Shown here: piece after piece, positions 21,671 to 24,244 of the stretch | How the letters are laid out: each line of letters begins with the position of its first letter | Position numbering within the stretch: the first letter of the stretch is position 1 | Source of the DNA: a virus | Direction: 5' to 3' (one strand) | IMG/VR virus record: IMGVR_UViG_3300045995_000622 | Span: 1-24,244 of that record | Length of the DNA: 24,244 nt | Made by a program: the position numbers and the translations under genes | Notes under the pieces: model-generated | Database searches by the model: none | Told to the model about the DNA's origin: nothing | The model's input: the letters and a program-made list of their open reading frames with translations, nothing else

Positions 21671-23415
21671 TGCCTCTCAAACTCCAAATACTCTCCACGG
21701 AGGGCGCGAAATGGCTAGGCTGGTGTAAAACCCGGCTGGTGGCATTTGCTTTGATGAGGAGACCCGGACAGATATTTAAAAAAACGTACATTCTCCCCGA
21801 CAACATCATGGCTCAAATTATTTCCTCAGACATTTGCGACATTATCCGAATATGGGGTGGAGCGGCTGCGGGTTTCATCTGCCACCCTCGGAGTGTTTCT
21901 TCCCCTGGAGGATTAAAGCCGGACGGGGGCGAGATCAGCACCGTATACGATTACCCCCTGGTAGATGACGACCAGGGAAGCGTTGTCCTCACGTCGAGTG
22001 AAACAGACCCGGTTACATGGGAGGCATCGACTGACGTTGAAAACTACGGTAATACTGATTGGCTCGGCGATGATGGGACGGTGTTGTCCTGGAGAGGTCC
22101 GGCAGGGCGGGATTTCCCTTTCGATACCGGTATATTTGTTTCTGGACTGACTATAGGAGATGGAGAAACCACCCTCGGGGAGCCACGTTATACCGTTTTC
22201 ATGCCCTATGTTTACCAAGCCGGGGAGGTTTATGCCACGGCCCCGCAGGTTGGTGTTACACCCGCAAAAGTGCTTGGAGCGGCGTTCGTCGCTGACGGCA
22301 GGCTGATTGCTGTTGTGAACAATAATTACCAGGATGTTCCCAACCCTGCCGGTGCTGTTGGCGGGTTTTTCGATGAGGTCTGGTTAACTGGTGGGAGTGA
22401 TGGATTATTTGATGAGGCAAAAAATACTGGAGGCTGGCGCAGAATTGGGTATAAACACGCAGGTAGACCGGAAAGCTGCTGGTTTTTTAATAGCAGCGGG
22501 ATGCTTGCGGTCAACGACGCGCTCACCCTCACAGTCAATGACGATCTCAATGGCGTAGTGTTTGGGCAGATCGAACCTGTATATGGCTCACGCACTAACC
22601 ATCAAGAAGGCCGATCTGATTGGGGTTATTCTCAGTCAGGCCAATGGCCGGGTAACTATCCTGATTACGCGGGTGCCGTGCTGAAGGGCCTCACGGCGAT
22701 GGTAATTGGCTCGGAACTCACCAGCAATCATTTTGATATAAACACAGAAAATCAGGATTTAGTTTTATATAACAACGGAGAACCGACACCAGAAGTATTT
22801 ACTATATCTTTAACATCAGGCACACAAGACCCTTGGGGTATGGGCCTGGCAGTATTTGAGGAGGCCACTTTATCTGGTGTGAACTGCGGCTGTTCTGCTC
22901 CTGTGGACGTATGGACAAGGATAGGTTTTGATCCTGTAGCTGATTGTGTTGTTGATGGAGACAGGCGAAGTGTAACTGTCACCAGAACAATTTCCTGCGT
23001 TGGTACGGGTGATGCTACGGCTACGGTCACTGTGGACTGTGGCCCTAATTTGGGTACTGGTATGGGGTGGGTGTTCACTGGAGCAGTGGACTACCCTGAA
23101 ACAACAGGAGCGAATTGTTATGGTAATGTTTGCACTTGTGGCTTTCAACAAGGAACTATATATAGTTCTGGACCTACTTTATATATAGAGACAATTGAAG
23201 CATGTAATCAGTTCAGACCAGACGTTACTGATTGTGTTTGTAATGTTTATCCACCTTTAGGCACTTACGCACCATGTAGTTGCAGTGACCTAGGAACAGA
23301 GGTGTACACAACGCTTCGTAGAGAGCAATATACTTGGTTATGCTTAGCTAATTATGATAATAGTTTATGGCATATCTATCTGCGTGGAAATAATGGTCCC
23401 GCTTATGTACCTTAA
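21670..23415 (+). CDS. Large virion-type protein with Cys-rich C-terminal region
   Basis: 581 residues, not recognised. Residues 1-70 are basic/hydrophobic ('LMRRPGQIFKKTYILPDNIMAQIISSDICDIIRIWGG'). Residues ~85-400 are beta-rich, with 'VFMPYVYQAGEV', 'FVADGRLIAVVNNNYQDV', 'GGWRRIGYKHAGRPESCWFFNSSGMLAVND', which looks like repeated blade-like units. Residues 406-558 contain 14 Cys, several as C-x-C or close pairs, unusual for a phage virion protein. DNA from about 22730 on is more A/T-rich than before. The ATG overlaps the second fibre's stop (TGATG). Location after fibres suggests a tail-tip or surface-binding role; this is inference. Confidence 0.6.
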   Translation: MPLKLQILSTEGAKWLGWCKTRLVAFALMRRPGQIFKKTYILPDNIMAQIISSDICDIIRIWGGAAAGFICHPRSVSSPGGLKPDGGEISTVYDYPLVDDDQGSVVLTSSETDPVTWEASTDVENYGNTDWLGDDGTVLSWRGPAGRDFPFDTGIFVSGLTIGDGETTLGEPRYTVFMPYVYQAGEVYATAPQVGVTPAKVLGAAFVADGRLIAVVNNNYQDVPNPAGAVGGFFDEVWLTGGSDGLFDEAKNTGGWRRIGYKHAGRPESCWFFNSSGMLAVNDALTLTVNDDLNGVVFGQIEPVYGSRTNHQEGRSDWGYSQSGQWPGNYPDYAGAVLKGLTAMVIGSELTSNHFDINTENQDLVLYNNGEPTPEVFTISLTSGTQDPWGMGLAVFEEATLSGVNCGCSAPVDVWTRIGFDPVADCVVDGDRRSVTVTRTISCVGTGDATATVTVDCGPNLGTGMGWVFTGAVDYPETTGANCYGNVCTCGFQQGTIYSSGPTLYIETIEACNQFRPDVTDCVCNVYPPLGTYAPCSCSDLGTEVYTTLRREQYTWLCLANYDNSLWHIYLRGNNGPAYVP

Positions 23416-23839
23416 AGAATATATTTATGGTCTTTTGAAAAATGGGTTAAAGGGAGATTACCAAGCTTTTACTGATTACTGCAAGATTGCTGGAATTGTG
23501 AACCTTCCTGTAAACAAGTTCATAGATTTGGAATTTGATTTAATAGTTGCTATGCGGGATGTTCCTACGGTTTGTCCCTATGTGTCTTATATGAGATACA
23601 AGCAGTTAGATTTTATGAAGTTACCGCCTTTAACAGAACAAGCTAAGAACTTAGTAAGATCAGCATGGGACTTTGCTAATAGTGGTTTTGAATTAGCTTC
23701 TGATGATGAGCAAGAAATAAGATATAATATCTGTAGCATCTGTGATTACCTAACTGGTGGCAGATGCTCGAAATGTGGTTGTTTCATGAAGTTTAAAGCA
23801 AAGATCAAAGTAGTATCTTGCCCAGATGGGAGATGGTAA
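23405..23839 (+). CDS. Protein with C-terminal zinc-ribbon-like motif (DUF6171-like)
   Basis: 144 residues from ATG 23405; the frame is open further upstream to 23354 but overlaps the previous gene there, and neither start has a strong ribosome site. The N-terminal ~80 residues are helical, with 'FTDYCKIAGIVNLPVNKFIDLEFDLIVAMRDVP'. The C-terminus has six Cys (110, 113, 121, 124, 126, 139) in the order CxxC, CxxCxC, then C-P-D-G-R-W, as in a small zinc-binding domain widely seen in phage structural clusters. Gene is A/T-rich. It overlaps the Cys-rich protein by 11 bases. Role unknown. Confidence 0.65.
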   Translation: MYLKEYIYGLLKNGLKGDYQAFTDYCKIAGIVNLPVNKFIDLEFDLIVAMRDVPTVCPYVSYMRYKQLDFMKLPPLTEQAKNLVRSAWDFANSGFELASDDEQEIRYNICSICDYLTGGRCSKCGCFMKFKAKIKVVSCPDGRW

Positions 23840-24244
23840 ATGTCGAGTTGTGAAGGCCCACTTTATTCGTGTGGAATTACTGTAAATTGGCAAACTGCCG
23901 TTGATAACGTAGGGGTATTGTCTCAAACGATAGATACCAAACGCTCTTTTATGTTGGGGGCTACAGAGATCATTGTCGCAAAACGTGTCAGAACCTTTAC
24001 GATTGCTGTAGATTATGGGTGGGCAGATGAAAATCCGTTTTTGATTTATAATGATGACGGGCCTGGGCTTTGCGCGACAATCAACAGGCATATGACAGGT
24101 TCTATCAGTGAGGATTACCAGTACACAACAACGGTTCTGCATTTCCTTGATACGCGGTACAATAATGCCTTTGGTGTTGAAAAGGTGGAATCTATCACGT
24201 TCAGCGACGGTGCCGCGGAAGAGATTGAATTTATCGGTGTGTGG
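23840..24244 (+). CDS. Beta-rich phage protein, 3'-partial
   Basis: 135 codons are open to the last base of the window, with no stop, so the gene continues beyond it. The ATG begins directly after the preceding stop (TAAATG) with GGGAG about seven bases upstream. The start 'MSSCEGPLYSCGITVNWQTAV' has two Cys; the rest alternates short strands ('RTFTIAVDYGWADENPFLIYNDDGPGLCATI', 'YTTTVLHFLDTRYNNAF', 'VESITFSDGAAEEIEFIGVW'). I do not recognise a family. Likely another virion or tail-tip protein by position. Confidence 0.55.
   Translation, partial: MSSCEGPLYSCGITVNWQTAVDNVGVLSQTIDTKRSFMLGATEIIVAKRVRTFTIAVDYGWADENPFLIYNDDGPGLCATINRHMTGSISEDYQYTTTVLHFLDTRYNNAFGVEKVESITFSDGAAEEIEFIGVW

Noticed and set aside
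1-24244. tRNA genes
   Set aside because: No cloverleaf with a GGTTCGAATCC-type T arm was found by reading either strand.

Overview
The window reads as a nearly gap-free stretch of a tailed-phage (Caudoviricetes) genome, either a free phage or a prophage. Every gene I can support lies on the + strand, most neighbours overlap by 1-14 bases or touch, and order follows a phage plan: DNA-replication genes, small and large terminase, portal, scaffold, major capsid protein, adaptor, tail parts, fibres. No integrase, lysis gene, tape measure, tail tube or sheath gene is visible. With a ~700-residue portal, an N4 gp56-type capsid protein and an SU10-type adaptor followed directly by tail-tip and fibre genes, a short-tailed (podovirus-like) particle is the best guess. 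The host is not identifiable with certainty; strong GGAGG ribosome sites, fairly GC-rich codons and a GT9/heptosyltransferase-like gene suggest a Gram-negative bacterium. A GGCTGAA heptad repeat recalls intergenic repeats of some Desulfobacterota, but that is a weak hint. There is no gene-free stretch above 300 bases; the longest gap is 2881-3034.

Layout. 1-2880: radical SAM enzyme of the SplB-like kind, a small unknown helical protein, a lambda-O-like replication initiator carrying an internal iteron-like repeat, a G39P-like helicase loader and a small Cys protein. 2881-3034: factor-independent terminator followed by a perfect 17-bp palindrome, the likely boundary between replication and morphogenesis transcription. 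3035-11268: small terminase, a 720-residue large terminase with what looks like two nuclease modules in tandem, three small proteins, portal, small protein, a second copy of the 17-bp palindrome, scaffold, major capsid protein and a probable decoration protein. 11269-13883: an accessory segment with a hairpin, a low-complexity repeat protein, a SAM methyltransferase, a GIY-YIG homing endonuclease and a GT9-like glycosyltransferase. 13880-24244: adaptor, putative nozzle-like protein, several virion proteins including one with seven FPFP repeats, a collagen-like fibre ending in an S74 self-cleaving chaperone domain, a second fibre, a large protein with a Cys-rich C-terminal region, a zinc-ribbon protein and a final gene cut by the window end.

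How they work together. The initiator and loader would load the host helicase at an origin inside the initiator gene; the terminase pair packages DNA through the portal into a shell built from scaffold and capsid protein; adaptor and tail genes close the head and carry fibres for host binding. The methyltransferase and glycosyltransferase, embedded in the structural operon, may modify a virion or host-surface sugar. The most noteworthy items are the double-nuclease terminase, the paired 17-bp palindromes, the iteron-like repeat in the initiator gene, the FPFP repeat protein and the methyltransferase/endonuclease/glycosyltransferase insert.
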